Virus record (IMG/VR): IMGVR_UViG_3300046007_008245
Coordinates: 1 to 40,785 of that record
From: a virus
Strand: one strand, 5' to 3'
Length of the DNA: 40,785 nt
The notes under the pieces were generated by a model, which saw only the letters and a list, made by a program, of their open reading frames with translations, had not been told where the DNA came from and did no database searches. A program made the translations under genes and the position numbers. This document shows, in pieces, positions 24,366 through 31,880 of the stretch. Every line of letters begins with the position of its first letter. The first letter of the stretch is position 1.

Positions 24366-25145
24366 TTAATTTTTGATCTCAGCAAGAGCCATTTCGATAG
24401 CTTCATCAAGTGACAAAGCTGCCGTTGGTTTAGTTGCCGAAGGTCTTACTGCCCTGGACGCTTTAACGTCATTCTTTATGTTTGACTCAGCGCGCTGAGT
24501 TCTTTTTTGCGCAGCGCCAGAAGTAGCGAGGGCGTGCATTTCGGTAAGATACTTTTGATACGTTCCCTTACCCTGATACGGATAAGTTTTCATTTTATCT
24601 AGGATTAAGGACTCGTTCGTCTTGAACCCTTCCAACGAATTATAAGCCCAATCCAGCGCCTTGTCAACCTCTTTTTTTCGAGATTCGAACTCGGCCTGTT
24701 CTAGCTTTGTTTCCAACGGTTTAAGGGCCTGTGACACCTTCAGGTCTAACACTTTTGCTAGCGCGGCCGCTAGTTTGTCGCCCGCGACGAGTTCGAAGTC
24801 ATCCCCAAGCTCTTCCTTGAGAATATCAACAAGTTCAACGGCGATTTCTTTTTTGTCACTTACAGTAGCTTCTTTAATTTCCGAGAGCGTGTAACCCGCG
24901 TTGCGAACCATCTGGTTGATGGTGTCGACGGAAGTTTTTGGATTACTCAGTTGTTTGTAAAGCTGCTTTGCTTTTTCAAGTTGCTCCGCCGTGAACTCCT
25001 CGTCACCAGCTTCTTCCTCAGAATCCTCTTCTTCGGTTTCTTCCGTTTCGGTAGTTTCCTCAGTTACTTCTTCAGTAGATTCAGGGGCTTTTTCTTCCTG
25101 CTCAATCGCATTGTTAACGGCTTCGTCAAGAGTCATTTTGCTCAT
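24366..25145 (-). CDS. Capsid scaffold protein, 259 aa
   Basis: Highly charged and helical: a very acidic N-terminal tract (residues ~15-50), a leucine-rich coiled-coil middle (LKPLETKLEQAEFESRKKEV) and a basic C-terminal part (SGAAQKRTQRAESNIKNDVK). This is the usual profile of an assembly scaffold between portal and coat genes. The N- and C-termini carry similar motifs, LDEAVNNAIEQ and LDEAIEMALAE. Start ATG 25145 overlaps the stop of the 28-aa gene as ATGA; AAGGATC is 7 nt upstream. Confidence 0.85.
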   Translation of the reverse strand: MSKMTLDEAVNNAIEQEEKAPESTEEVTEETTETEETEEEDSEEEAGDEEFTAEQLEKAKQLYKQLSNPKTSVDTINQMVRNAGYTLSEIKEATVSDKKEIAVELVDILKEELGDDFELVAGDKLAAALAKVLDLKVSQALKPLETKLEQAEFESRKKEVDKALDWAYNSLEGFKTNESLILDKMKTYPYQGKGTYQKYLTEMHALATSGAAQKRTQRAESNIKNDVKASRAVRPSATKPTAALSLDEAIEMALAEIKN

Positions 25146-25228
25146 TTTTTAGATCCTTTCATCATTAGTTCGCGCATTTCGTGGCGCTTTTTGGATTTAG
25201 TTTTCTTGTATCCTTTACCACAAGGCAT
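25142..25228 (-). CDS. Small basic peptide between portal and scaffold, 28 aa
   Basis: ATG 25228 is preceded by AAGGAG at a 9-nt spacing, inside the end of the portal gene, and its TGA overlaps the scaffold ATG. The peptide (MPCGKGYKKTKSKKRHEMRE then LMMKGSKK) is about one third lysine. Small lysine-rich peptides at this place occur in other phages. It may bind DNA or the acidic scaffold. The strong ribosome site and the ATGA overlap make it likely real despite its size. Confidence 0.7.
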   Translation of the reverse strand: MPCGKGYKKTKSKKRHEMRELMMKGSKK

Positions 25229-25229
25229 A

Positions 25230-27083
25230 TTATGCGGCTCCTTGCATATCGGTTGGAAGTCCAACTTGATTTTGCATCGTGTTGGTGACTTGTTCCATGT
25301 TTGGCGGTGTAGCGGCCGCCATTGTACGTTGCGATGCCATTTGATTTAACGCATCTTCTGCCTGCGCTTGCTGCCCGAGTTGTGCAACTAGCGCCATTTT
25401 CTGCGCTTCGATAATTACACTCTCGGCACGCACATCTACTTTCTCAGCAAGATGACGAATAAGTTCCGGCGAGAAGGCTAGTTGCGGATACTGATTTAGC
25501 GCGGCTAAGAACTCGAAGAATGCATTTTTTTCGCGTTCATTTTCTATGGGCGAAATAGTCGAAAGCGATACTTCAACATCAAAATCAAAATTCTCGTCTA
25601 AATCGGTTACTGGATCAATTTGCTGGTATACCGCCTGTATATTTTGCATCTCCTGAAACGTACCGGGAGTTTGCGCCGAAACCTTAACCCAGAAAGGTAG
25701 AGTAAGTTTTTCAGCTTGCAACTTAGCGATCTCAGTAATAATCTCATTGATCCAATTCGACGTTTGCGCATTTATACGGGACTCGCGAATTGACGTTCTA
25801 GCGTCAATAATTTTACTTTGAGTTGCAGTCTGGCGATCAGCTTGAAGTCTTTGTTCAGCGCTCGTTCCAGAAACCGTGTTAAAGTCATCGCGAGACGTTG
25901 CCATCGCATTCATGACTTCGGCACCAACAGTCGGTAACGGAACTGGTTGAATTGCTTCAGATAAAGAGCCTACAACGGTTGAACAAGTTCCATCAAAACC
26001 GTCCATCAATTTGTCAATTTCTTCTTCGCTAAGAAACGATCCATCACGAATAATGAACTTGCGCAAGAATCTTTTACGGAACGAACGCAACTGCTCTTTC
26101 GCTTCGTTGTATTCGTCCTGCGCCGACTTCCATTGCGATGCGGGCGGAATCGGGTAGAACGAATCAGGAACTTTAGCTCGACGCGAATAGCGCAAAATTT
26201 TTAATGGACAACGTACAAAGTCAATTGACGCTAAAAGAATGCGCTCAGCGTACGCAATAACGTGACGTTTCTTTGCGCGTAGATCAAAGATATGAAGAAT
26301 TTTAATGCAATCGCCATTAGTGCGGGTTTCAGGCTCTTCTTCGTCGGCTAGACCACCGACAAAATCGCTGCTAACGGCATTGGCGTAGAGGACATTGTCT
26401 AGTTTGTTCTTGAATGCCGGAACTGCTTTAAGGTCGGAAATTCTCTGATATTCCCAATAGCCGCACCAATCGTTATTTTCGAGTTTCCAGCGCGAGTTAC
26501 CACAAATGCGAAAACGCCTCGGATTAATGTTCCGGACGTAAATGTTTTCGTAGTCAGGAAGAGTTTTTGCGTCGGCTAACGTATAGTCGTTGGTCGAATC
26601 AATTTCTGTATTGTTATCGCTTGCTAAAATTGGACGAGGCGCTTTTGGATTGACAATCCAACTCGCATCGTAACCAACTTCGACAATGCCAAAGCGAAAT
26701 TGCGCGTCAATAATGCCTTGTTCTACGACGCCTGTGAAATCATTATTAGGGTCGGCTAGAAATTGATTGCACGCATCTTCCCGTAACTTAGCTTGAGAAT
26801 ACGCCTTATCAGGATTCCAGTCGGTTTTGCTTGGTTTTGGCTTAAAAACCGCCTTGGGGTTAATAAACGCCATTCCCGGCAGCTTCGCTTCGATAGTTGC
26901 ATAGATTAAGTTAGCTACATAAGGCTCTGCATTAGGTGGAACGTTATCCCATTGCGCACCTTCGTAGTAATCCGCCATTTGCCGGCAACGAAAATTTGCT
27001 TCCCAACGCTCAAAATACTCGCGCGTGTTATCGAAACGAGTCGCCCACGCCGTCGCTATGTCTTCGGACTTAACCTTGGCCAT
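25230..27083 (-). CDS. Portal protein, 617 aa
   Basis: Size, position after TerL and sequence pattern fit a portal. It has an N-terminal helix with WATRFDNTREYFERWEANFR, AEPYVANLIYATIEAKLPG, the wing region with PDYENIYVRNINPRRFRICG and DNDWCGYWEYQRISDLK-like segments, the stem-like KSAQDEYNEAKEQLRSFRKR, and a C-terminal helical barrel-like end. The C-terminus is Q/M-rich. It would form the dodecameric DNA channel at one capsid vertex. It overlaps the terminase gene by 14 bases. Confidence 0.85.
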   Translation of the reverse strand: MAKVKSEDIATAWATRFDNTREYFERWEANFRCRQMADYYEGAQWDNVPPNAEPYVANLIYATIEAKLPGMAFINPKAVFKPKPSKTDWNPDKAYSQAKLREDACNQFLADPNNDFTGVVEQGIIDAQFRFGIVEVGYDASWIVNPKAPRPILASDNNTEIDSTNDYTLADAKTLPDYENIYVRNINPRRFRICGNSRWKLENNDWCGYWEYQRISDLKAVPAFKNKLDNVLYANAVSSDFVGGLADEEEPETRTNGDCIKILHIFDLRAKKRHVIAYAERILLASIDFVRCPLKILRYSRRAKVPDSFYPIPPASQWKSAQDEYNEAKEQLRSFRKRFLRKFIIRDGSFLSEEEIDKLMDGFDGTCSTVVGSLSEAIQPVPLPTVGAEVMNAMATSRDDFNTVSGTSAEQRLQADRQTATQSKIIDARTSIRESRINAQTSNWINEIITEIAKLQAEKLTLPFWVKVSAQTPGTFQEMQNIQAVYQQIDPVTDLDENFDFDVEVSLSTISPIENEREKNAFFEFLAALNQYPQLAFSPELIRHLAEKVDVRAESVIIEAQKMALVAQLGQQAQAEDALNQMASQRTMAAATPPNMEQVTNTMQNQVGLPTDMQGAA

Positions 27084-28575
27084 AATGTTTATTAAAATAT
27101 CCTGATTTGTGTAACGCTTTTACCATTTTACGAGCATAGCCCATAGTTCCTGGCTCGTACTTTTTGCGAGGCTCTTTCAAACCTAATGCGTGCGACGCGA
27201 CGTAATAACGAAGCGGATCGTATGCATGATCAGGCACTTTTTTGTCGCGTTCATCGGAAAAAATTGACTTTCCGTTGATAGTATCTAACAAATCACGTTT
27301 TTGCGCTCGAATTTGATAGATAACGTGCTCGACGCCGTCAGAATGCGCACTCGATTTCGCGATAAATAACAACTTCGAACAGCCAATGTCCCCAGTGAAG
27401 GGATTTTTTAACGATGGATCTTTACGAAGCCATTCATTTATGCGATTTCTCGTCGCAAATTCGTTGTTATCGGCCGGATTCCACGCAATTCGCGGCGCGT
27501 CAATGGATGGGTCTACGTATTCGTCCGCAACGCACCAAAAACCACCATGCTTTTGCGACGCTTTCTTAAAAATCGCCGGATCAGCTAAGTTATTTATGTA
27601 GGTTTCGCCCTCACTTAACGCCGAAATTGCACGTCGGTGATGACTAATTAATTGTCCTGGCGAATAGTACTCTCGATAACATACGTGAACTCCCCCAAAA
27701 ACTCCAAACCACAAACAACATGTAGGAGCACTATCGCCATGGTCCATAGCGCGATATAAAGCAGCTTTGGATAAGAAATTTTTAAGCTGTTCTTTAGAAA
27801 CATGAAGCACCGATTCAGGGGGAACGATGTGAATTGAACCTTCGCCAACTCCCCATTTACCTTGAAAAAATCGCGCAACCCATTCGGGATCGCGCGACTT
27901 CATTTGTTCAATAGTATCTGGCGTATACATTGATTCGTCGGTACCCCGCTCGACGTAATCATGTGTACGGTGAAATTTTTCTTTCCACTCAGGCGAATCT
28001 GGATGATATCGACGCCATACCCAGTGAAATTCCACGTCTGGGTTAACAAGTATCATCATGTAACTTGGCGCTTGCGGCCGCCCCAAGGAATCGCGAGGAT
28101 AATCCGGTGTTAGCAGATGCTCTGGAATCTTTGCTTGATCCCAACGCCCGATACGAGCATCCAAAGTTAAATAAACACTTTCGTCAATTTCTTCAGCCTG
28201 ATCTATTAAAACTGAATTAATTTCTAGGCCACGAAGCGACATTTCGTTCACTTCGTCTAAATGCATCCACAAAATAGAAGAGCCATTCTTGAAGATCGTG
28301 ATGCCGTCGATCTCAGAATGGCGCTCTATAAATTCTGATTTTTTACCCTCTGGCAACAATTTGAAGAACGTTGCCATTGTTGTAGATTTAAGCGACTTGA
28401 AAGTCTTACGGGCGATTACGCTTCGATACCCAGGGAACGTCAGGGAGAGGAGTAAGATTTTCTGACATCCTGTATATGATTTGCCGTTGCCATAACCGCC
28501 CGAAAAACACGAATTACGTTTAGTGAAGTTAAAAAAAGTTTCTTGCGCTTCGTTTCTAAACGTAATGTTAAGCAC
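27070..28575 (-). CDS. Terminase large subunit, 501 aa, GTG start
   Basis: DNA-packaging motor. Walker A is GGYGNGKS (residues 26-33); the Walker B strand is SVLIDQAEEI, with D125 and the catalytic-type E128/E129, but Q126 where E is common. The C-terminal nuclease shows RAMDHGDSAPTCCLWFG, and DHAYDPLRYYVAS with the final acidic residue. GTG 28575 has GGAGG at a 7-8-nt spacing supplied by a 22-bp repeat element (28584-28605) shared with the gene at 35817. It overlaps the portal gene. Confidence 0.9.
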   Translation of the reverse strand: MLNITFRNEAQETFFNFTKRNSCFSGGYGNGKSYTGCQKILLLSLTFPGYRSVIARKTFKSLKSTTMATFFKLLPEGKKSEFIERHSEIDGITIFKNGSSILWMHLDEVNEMSLRGLEINSVLIDQAEEIDESVYLTLDARIGRWDQAKIPEHLLTPDYPRDSLGRPQAPSYMMILVNPDVEFHWVWRRYHPDSPEWKEKFHRTHDYVERGTDESMYTPDTIEQMKSRDPEWVARFFQGKWGVGEGSIHIVPPESVLHVSKEQLKNFLSKAALYRAMDHGDSAPTCCLWFGVFGGVHVCYREYYSPGQLISHHRRAISALSEGETYINNLADPAIFKKASQKHGGFWCVADEYVDPSIDAPRIAWNPADNNEFATRNRINEWLRKDPSLKNPFTGDIGCSKLLFIAKSSAHSDGVEHVIYQIRAQKRDLLDTINGKSIFSDERDKKVPDHAYDPLRYYVASHALGLKEPRKKYEPGTMGYARKMVKALHKSGYFNKHYGQG

Positions 28576-28583
28576 TTGTGGGC

Positions 28584-28605
28584 CTCCGCTCGCTTCGCTC
28601 GCTAC
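28584..28605 (-). repeat. 22-bp SD-bearing element, copy 1
   Basis: On the minus strand this reads GTAGCGAGCGAAGCGAGCGG followed by AG, built of a direct repeat AGCGAGCG. It includes the TAG stop of the upstream gene (28602-28604) and supplies the GGAG of the terminase ribosome site. It matches 35787-35808 on the plus strand at 21 of 22 positions. Confidence 0.85.
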
Positions 28606-29027
28606 GAAACGAACAGTTTTTTGAGTTCGGCTTCGGCAGCTTTTGCGACGGCTGGAATGTTAAGAATGTTTTGACCAAAAACGCCGAGAGTGTTGTAAAT
28701 AGAACGAACAACTTCCGTTTTTGGAGTTTTGTCGAGGAAGATAGCGACTTCTGCAAGCCCGTGATAATTACCATTGTAGAACAAGACGTAAATTAGTTCA
28801 GATTTATCAGAGGGGTCCGGAAGTACGAAACCTGCCGGTCCAAGCCCTTCTTGGTTAACGTACACTTCTCCGTAAATTCCCAAATTATTTAGGACTTGCA
28901 TTACGACCATTGCTTGATCGTAAGTAATTGTAGTTTTGCGGCGATCTGGACCGGGCGCGAAACCAGTTTCTTGCGAATCCGTAAAGACGTTATCCCTAAG
29001 GACGTTATCTACAATGACTTTACTCAT
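28602..29027 (-). CDS. Hypothetical protein, 141 aa
   Basis: Start at ATG 29027 (MSKVIVDNVLRDN), with AAGGA 8 nt upstream; an ATG three codons earlier is less well placed. Soluble, mixed alpha/beta (ELIYVLFYNGNYHGLAEVAI), C-terminal helix rich in Ala/Lys. It sits directly before TerL, a position often taken by small subunits or packaging accessories, but no HTH is visible. Function unknown. Confidence 0.65.
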   Translation of the reverse strand: MSKVIVDNVLRDNVFTDSQETGFAPGPDRRKTTITYDQAMVVMQVLNNLGIYGEVYVNQEGLGPAGFVLPDPSDKSELIYVLFYNGNYHGLAEVAIFLDKTPKTEVVRSIYNTLGVFGQNILNIPAVAKAAEAELKKLFVS

Positions 29028-29178
29028 TTTTTGCATCCTTAGCTAAAATTAGTCCAAGGCCAGCAATAACGATGGCCAAATCCTCGGGAGATGTAGCAAT
29101 CTGCGCGAGTTGTCGCTGAGAAATTACCGAAACAATTGCTGCGATTCCAGCAAAAGTAGAACGCCAATTTTTAATCAT
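29020..29178 (-). CDS. Small membrane protein, holin-like, 52 aa
   Basis: ATG 29178 has AGGAG at a 7-nt spacing, better than an upstream in-frame ATG at 29211. Sequence MIKNWRSTFAGIAAIVSVIS carries one hydrophobic segment, and LAIVIAGLGLILA near the C-terminus a second; both ends are charged. Short proteins of this type (two hydrophobic segments, charged tail) occur in phages as holins or holin-like proteins. It overlaps both neighbours by 8 bases. Holin function is inferred. Confidence 0.6.
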   Translation of the reverse strand: MIKNWRSTFAGIAAIVSVISQRQLAQIATSPEDLAIVIAGLGLILAKDAKNE

Positions 29179-29404
29179 TTGAATTCTCCTTGCGTTTGAT
29201 AATTTCTTCAAGATCGACCGCGAATGGTCCTACATGAATGTAGCGAAGACGAAACGTTTCGCAGTATTTTTTACCAATTTCAATCGCTTGTTCTAGGCTA
29301 TTAGCATAGAACGTTACGGTTTGAACGGTTTGCTTATTGTAGCGTAGTGTAAAAATTTCTCGTTCTTGAGAAGTCGTGGGTTGTGCAGGAGTTGGATTAG
29401 CCAT
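29171..29404 (-). CDS. Hypothetical protein, 77 aa
   Basis: Starts at ATG 29404 with AAGGCG 7 nt upstream. The first 15 residues are P/T/Q-rich; the rest has a compact alpha/beta pattern (EIFTLRYNKQTVQTVTFYAN, EQAIEIGKKYCETFRLRYIH). No known motif. It overlaps the previous gene by 8 bases and the next by 8 bases, as expected in a coupled operon. Confidence 0.65.
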   Translation of the reverse strand: MANPTPAQPTTSQEREIFTLRYNKQTVQTVTFYANSLEQAIEIGKKYCETFRLRYIHVGPFAVDLEEIIKRKENSND

Positions 29405-29762
29405 TTGTTCGCCTTGGGTTAAAGATTGCTCCGAGATTTACTTTATCAGAGCTTACAACCACTTGCAAAGTTTGTTGCGGAGTAGGTTGATTAAATTGTG
29501 CGCCGTGAAGTTCAAGAACTTTTAACGCTGCGGTCATACGGACATTGTCTTTCGCTTCGTTCATTACGTTAACGAGCGTTCTAACGGCATTGCGGGTAGT
29601 TCCACCAGCGCGATTTAGTTGCTTACGTACCTTGGTGTTAACGGAATCGCGTTCTTCAGCTTCTTCAATTATATTAGCAGCTTCGAACGGCGCAACTTTT
29701 TCAAGTGAACTTAGATCGTGTACAACTTCCGCGTCGTAATTATCTGCTGATAGGATCGGCAT
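29397..29762 (-). CDS. Hypothetical protein, possible terminase small subunit, 121 aa
   Basis: A helical middle (RNAVRTLVNVMNEAKDNVRM, TAALKVLELHG) is followed by a short extended C-terminal tail with beta character (TLQVVVSSDKVNLGAIF). This arrangement, with helices for DNA binding and a C-terminal strand, and its place a few genes before TerL, resemble small terminase subunits. No classical HTH is clear, so this is a tentative call. SD weak. Confidence 0.5.
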   Translation of the reverse strand: MPILSADNYDAEVVHDLSSLEKVAPFEAANIIEEAEERDSVNTKVRKQLNRAGGTTRNAVRTLVNVMNEAKDNVRMTAALKVLELHGAQFNQPTPQQTLQVVVSSDKVNLGAIFNPRRTNG

Positions 29763-29833
29763 AGCTTTGTAACCGCTTCTGTAGAGGAGAATTTTCTAAT
29801 CGAGTTCGCGCAACGTTTTCGTCGCGAAAAATC

Positions 29834-30088
29834 TCATTTCGATGCTTCAAGGTTGGATACACGACGATCGAGGTATTTAAGCTCTGCTGGGATTGTTCCA
29901 AGGATTTTTTCATTTTGTAACTCTCGGTTTCGTAACTCTTTTATCTCTTGCTTCAACTCTTGAACGTGCGTAACAGTTAACTCTAACTTGCTATGAATTA
30001 GTGAGAACGCGCTGACGATGGTTCCAATCGTCGTTATTATTTGTACCCAAACAGCGAAGGGTATGCCCGCGAATTTAAGGTCATTCAT
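29834..30088 (-). CDS. Membrane-anchored coiled-coil protein, possible spanin/holin, 84 aa
   Basis: First gene of the leftward block. One transmembrane segment at residues ~10-32 (IPFAVWVQIITTIGTIVSAF) is followed by a charged coiled coil (ELTVTHVQELKQEIKELRNR) to the end. This N-in single-pass topology with a long helix is that of inner-membrane spanin subunits, though small phage membrane proteins of other function look similar. No overlapping outer spanin (lipobox) was found. GGGGAG is only 2 nt from the ATG. Confidence 0.55.
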   Translation of the reverse strand: MNDLKFAGIPFAVWVQIITTIGTIVSAFSLIHSKLELTVTHVQELKQEIKELRNRELQNEKILGTIPAELKYLDRRVSNLEASK

Positions 30089-30361
30089 CGCTCCCCGATC
30101 GCCCTTAGGTTAGCACGTTGTGGATCGCGGCGCAATAGGAATTTTATCTTTGTTTTCAACGATTTTGAATTTTGTGCTTGGGACTCTCCGGTGGGGTATA
30201 TACTTAATAGTTTTTCGTTCCCTATTTTACATTTGTATTTATGTGTTTGTTTGTTTGGAGTTTGGAATTTGTTTATTTGTTTTTTTTTGTTCGTTTGTGC
30301 GTGCGTGGGTTTACTATAAGGCTACAGATGCCGGGTCCCATCCAAATTGGGGGATGTCCGG

Positions 30362-30475
30362 TCTATCGTACTACACGTTCTATACGTACTATAGCTATCG
30401 GAAGTACTATACGTACTATACGTACTAGGAATAGTACTAATGAGAGTACTATACGTAACCGAAGTACTATACGTA
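30362..30475. repeat. Degenerate 9-bp minisatellite, unit CTATACGTA
   Basis: Five exact copies of CTATACGTA start at 30380, 30407, 30416, 30449 and 30467. Between them are degenerate units (CTACACGTT, CTATAGCTA, CTAGGAATA, ACCGAAGTA) mostly in the same 9-bp register. The unit contains the palindrome TACGTA. Possible binding array for an initiator or regulator. Confidence 0.85.
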
Positions 30476-30592
30476 CCATGCTAGCGAGAATGGCACGATA
30501 AATGCATATAGCAAATAAATGGCCAATGATAATGATATACCAATATCAATGGACCGTGACGTGCTATGTGCAATCGCATGACCAAAGGCAAT

Positions 30593-30671
<79 letters not shown>

Positions 30672-30710
30672 CGTACAAACCGCTGAATGCAACTCCACAA
30701 ACCTACTTAC

Positions 30711-30724
30711 GTTCCACGTGGAAC
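30711..30724. promoter_or_regulatory. parS-like palindrome
   Basis: GTTCCACGTGGAAC is a perfect 14-bp palindrome, flanked by C and A. It matches the core of bacterial chromosomal parS sites (consensus TGTTNCACGTGAAACA; many sites carry GTTCCAC/GTGGAAC half-sites). A further half-site GTGGAAC is at 30800-30806. No ParB gene is visible in this genome. Confidence 0.65.
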
Positions 30725-30960
30725 AGTCAGAAACACGCGACGATAACGATAATGATAACGCAATATCAACAACAAAAAGCGAACAAACGACGAATAAAGG
30801 TGGAACAAACGGCGAATCGCCTTCAGTGACGCTAAAATCAATTTTAGTTTGCAATTTAGTGGCCAATCGCGCGTATTGCGTCGAAAGGGGATGGGGCATG
30901 GTGAGATAGCGCAAGCGGAAAGCGATCGCAGGACGGGCCGTTTGCACGCGATTGTGACCA

Positions 30961-30991
30961 TGTGGAAATGTTGTGGAAATGTTGTGGAAAA
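30961..30991. repeat. Tandem TTGTGGAAATG repeat
   Basis: Three near-identical 11-bp units, TGTGGAAATG, TTGTGGAAATG and TTGTGGAAAAG, lie in tandem just upstream of the third 22-bp iteron. The GTGGAA core resembles the parS half-site but lacks its last C. Confidence 0.75.
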
Positions 30992-31111
30992 GTACCTTGA
31001 TAATGATAACGCAATATCAATAAGCGGTCGGAGCGATGCGTATATAATAATGATGCGCCGGAGACATTGGCGAAAGTTATGAGGGTATAAAAACTATTCA
31101 TATACTTAACG

Positions 31112-31156
31112 AAAAAAAAAAAAAAACTTGCATCACGGGATGGATAGTGTTAATCT
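31112..31156 (+). promoter_or_regulatory. Candidate early promoter with A-tract UP element
   Basis: A run of 15 A (31112-31126) lies directly upstream of TTGCAT (31128-31133), 17 bases, then TAATCT (31151-31156). Each hexamer matches the sigma70 consensus at about four of six positions with ideal spacing. The A-tract would act as an UP element. It is the only clear promoter for the rightward block's first gene at 31178. Confidence 0.55.
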
Positions 31157-31177
31157 AGTTTCAGTGAGGGACAACCC

Positions 31178-31354
31178 ATGAAAATCGTGATTAGAAAAAA
31201 CAACCGCGCGGAAAGCTACATCGCCACGCTAGACCTACCACTTATGCAACAGCACCATGCGAAGTACCTTTGTACAGAGATAAATCTGCTACTCTGGACT
31301 CTAACGCAAGAGGGATTGACCTCTTGCTTCGCCAAGCTTGAGGAAGGGGAATAA
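31178..31354 (+). CDS. Hypothetical early protein, 58 aa
   Basis: First gene of the rightward block. GAGGG lies 8 nt before ATG 31178. The protein starts MKIVIRKNNRAESYIATLDL and has a helical middle (MQQHHAKYLCTEINLLLWTL). Its TAA overlaps the next ATG by one base. Small first-expressed phage proteins are often host-takeover factors, but nothing here identifies a target. Confidence 0.65.
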   Translation: MKIVIRKNNRAESYIATLDLPLMQQHHAKYLCTEINLLLWTLTQEGLTSCFAKLEEGE

Positions 31355-31539
31355 TGACACCACTTCAGGACATTTTGCAGTACACTTTCAAAAAGTACGG
31401 GATAGAGTACTCTTTCGCTTTAGTTGCAGCGATCGAGTATGGAGTAAAATTAGATCCTGAAAAAGTAAGGAAAGCGTACGGTAGCTGGGCTGTCACGGGA
31501 TTGCGAAAACTTGAAGAACAATTGACAAAGGGAGAATAA
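31354..31539 (+). CDS. Hypothetical early protein, 61 aa
   Basis: Helical small protein (MTPLQDILQYTFKKYGIEYS ... VRKAYGSWAVTGLRKLEEQL). Joined to the previous gene by TAATG; GAGGAAGGGG provides the ribosome site. Not recognised. Likely cotranscribed with its neighbours from the promoter near 31150. Confidence 0.65.
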   Translation: MTPLQDILQYTFKKYGIEYSFALVAAIEYGVKLDPEKVRKAYGSWAVTGLRKLEEQLTKGE

Positions 31540-31540
31540 A

Positions 31541-31783
31541 ATGAGTAGGAACTTTTATCATGTAAGCGATGAGCACATCGCTATCATGACTGAAGCGCAG
31601 TATCAGCGCTGGTATCACGGGGAGTTGACCGCTGAGGATATGGATACCATATCGATATACGGGCCGTTAGTGCACAACGGCAAGCGATTGATGGTCGAGG
31701 TGTCATTGACCGCTGCTTTCGGTATCGAAGAATGGCAAGAGTGCTGGTGGAAGACTCCAGTATTCGGATGGGCGGGACGCTAG
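31541..31783 (+). CDS. Hypothetical early protein, 80 aa
   Basis: Starts MSRNFYHVSDEHIAIMTEAQ, one base after the previous stop, with GGGAG upstream. Tryptophan-rich C-terminus (EEWQECWWKTPVFGWAGR). Not recognised. It ends the first small rightward cluster; the next gene has its own promoter. Confidence 0.65.
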   Translation: MSRNFYHVSDEHIAIMTEAQYQRWYHGELTAEDMDTISIYGPLVHNGKRLMVEVSLTAAFGIEEWQECWWKTPVFGWAGR

Positions 31784-31803
31784 AAAAAAAGTTTCGAGGG
31801 GGA

Positions 31804-31855
31804 TTGACAAGCAAACGACAATCCCCCATAATCAAAGAGTACCCACAAGGTACTC
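31804..31855 (+). promoter_or_regulatory. Strong sigma70 promoter followed by a hairpin
   Basis: TTGACA (31804-31809), 17-bp spacer, CATAAT (31827-31832): eleven of twelve consensus bases. GAGTACC (31837-31843) pairs with GGTACTC (31849-31855) around a 5-nt loop, at or just after the expected start of transcription. The hairpin could protect the mRNA 5' end or be an operator. Confidence 0.85.
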
Positions 31856-31880
31856 CAAACCAAACCAAAAGGATAACCAT

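Noticed and set aside
23358-24413. A 351-codon open frame on the plus strand opposite the coat gene
   Set aside because: It is Arg/Ser/Asn-rich, has no SD, and mirrors the biased codon pattern of the coat gene; the antisense frame is open by codon usage alone.
29796-29837. 13-codon minus-strand frame (MRFFATKTLRELD) overlapping a stop as ATGA
   Set aside because: Too short and no SD; probably chance.
30120-30428. Tyrosine-rich plus-strand frame over the 9-bp minisatellite
   Set aside because: The YYT-like repeats are a direct translation of a 9-bp DNA repeat that keeps frame; no ribosome site, no other protein-like sequence.
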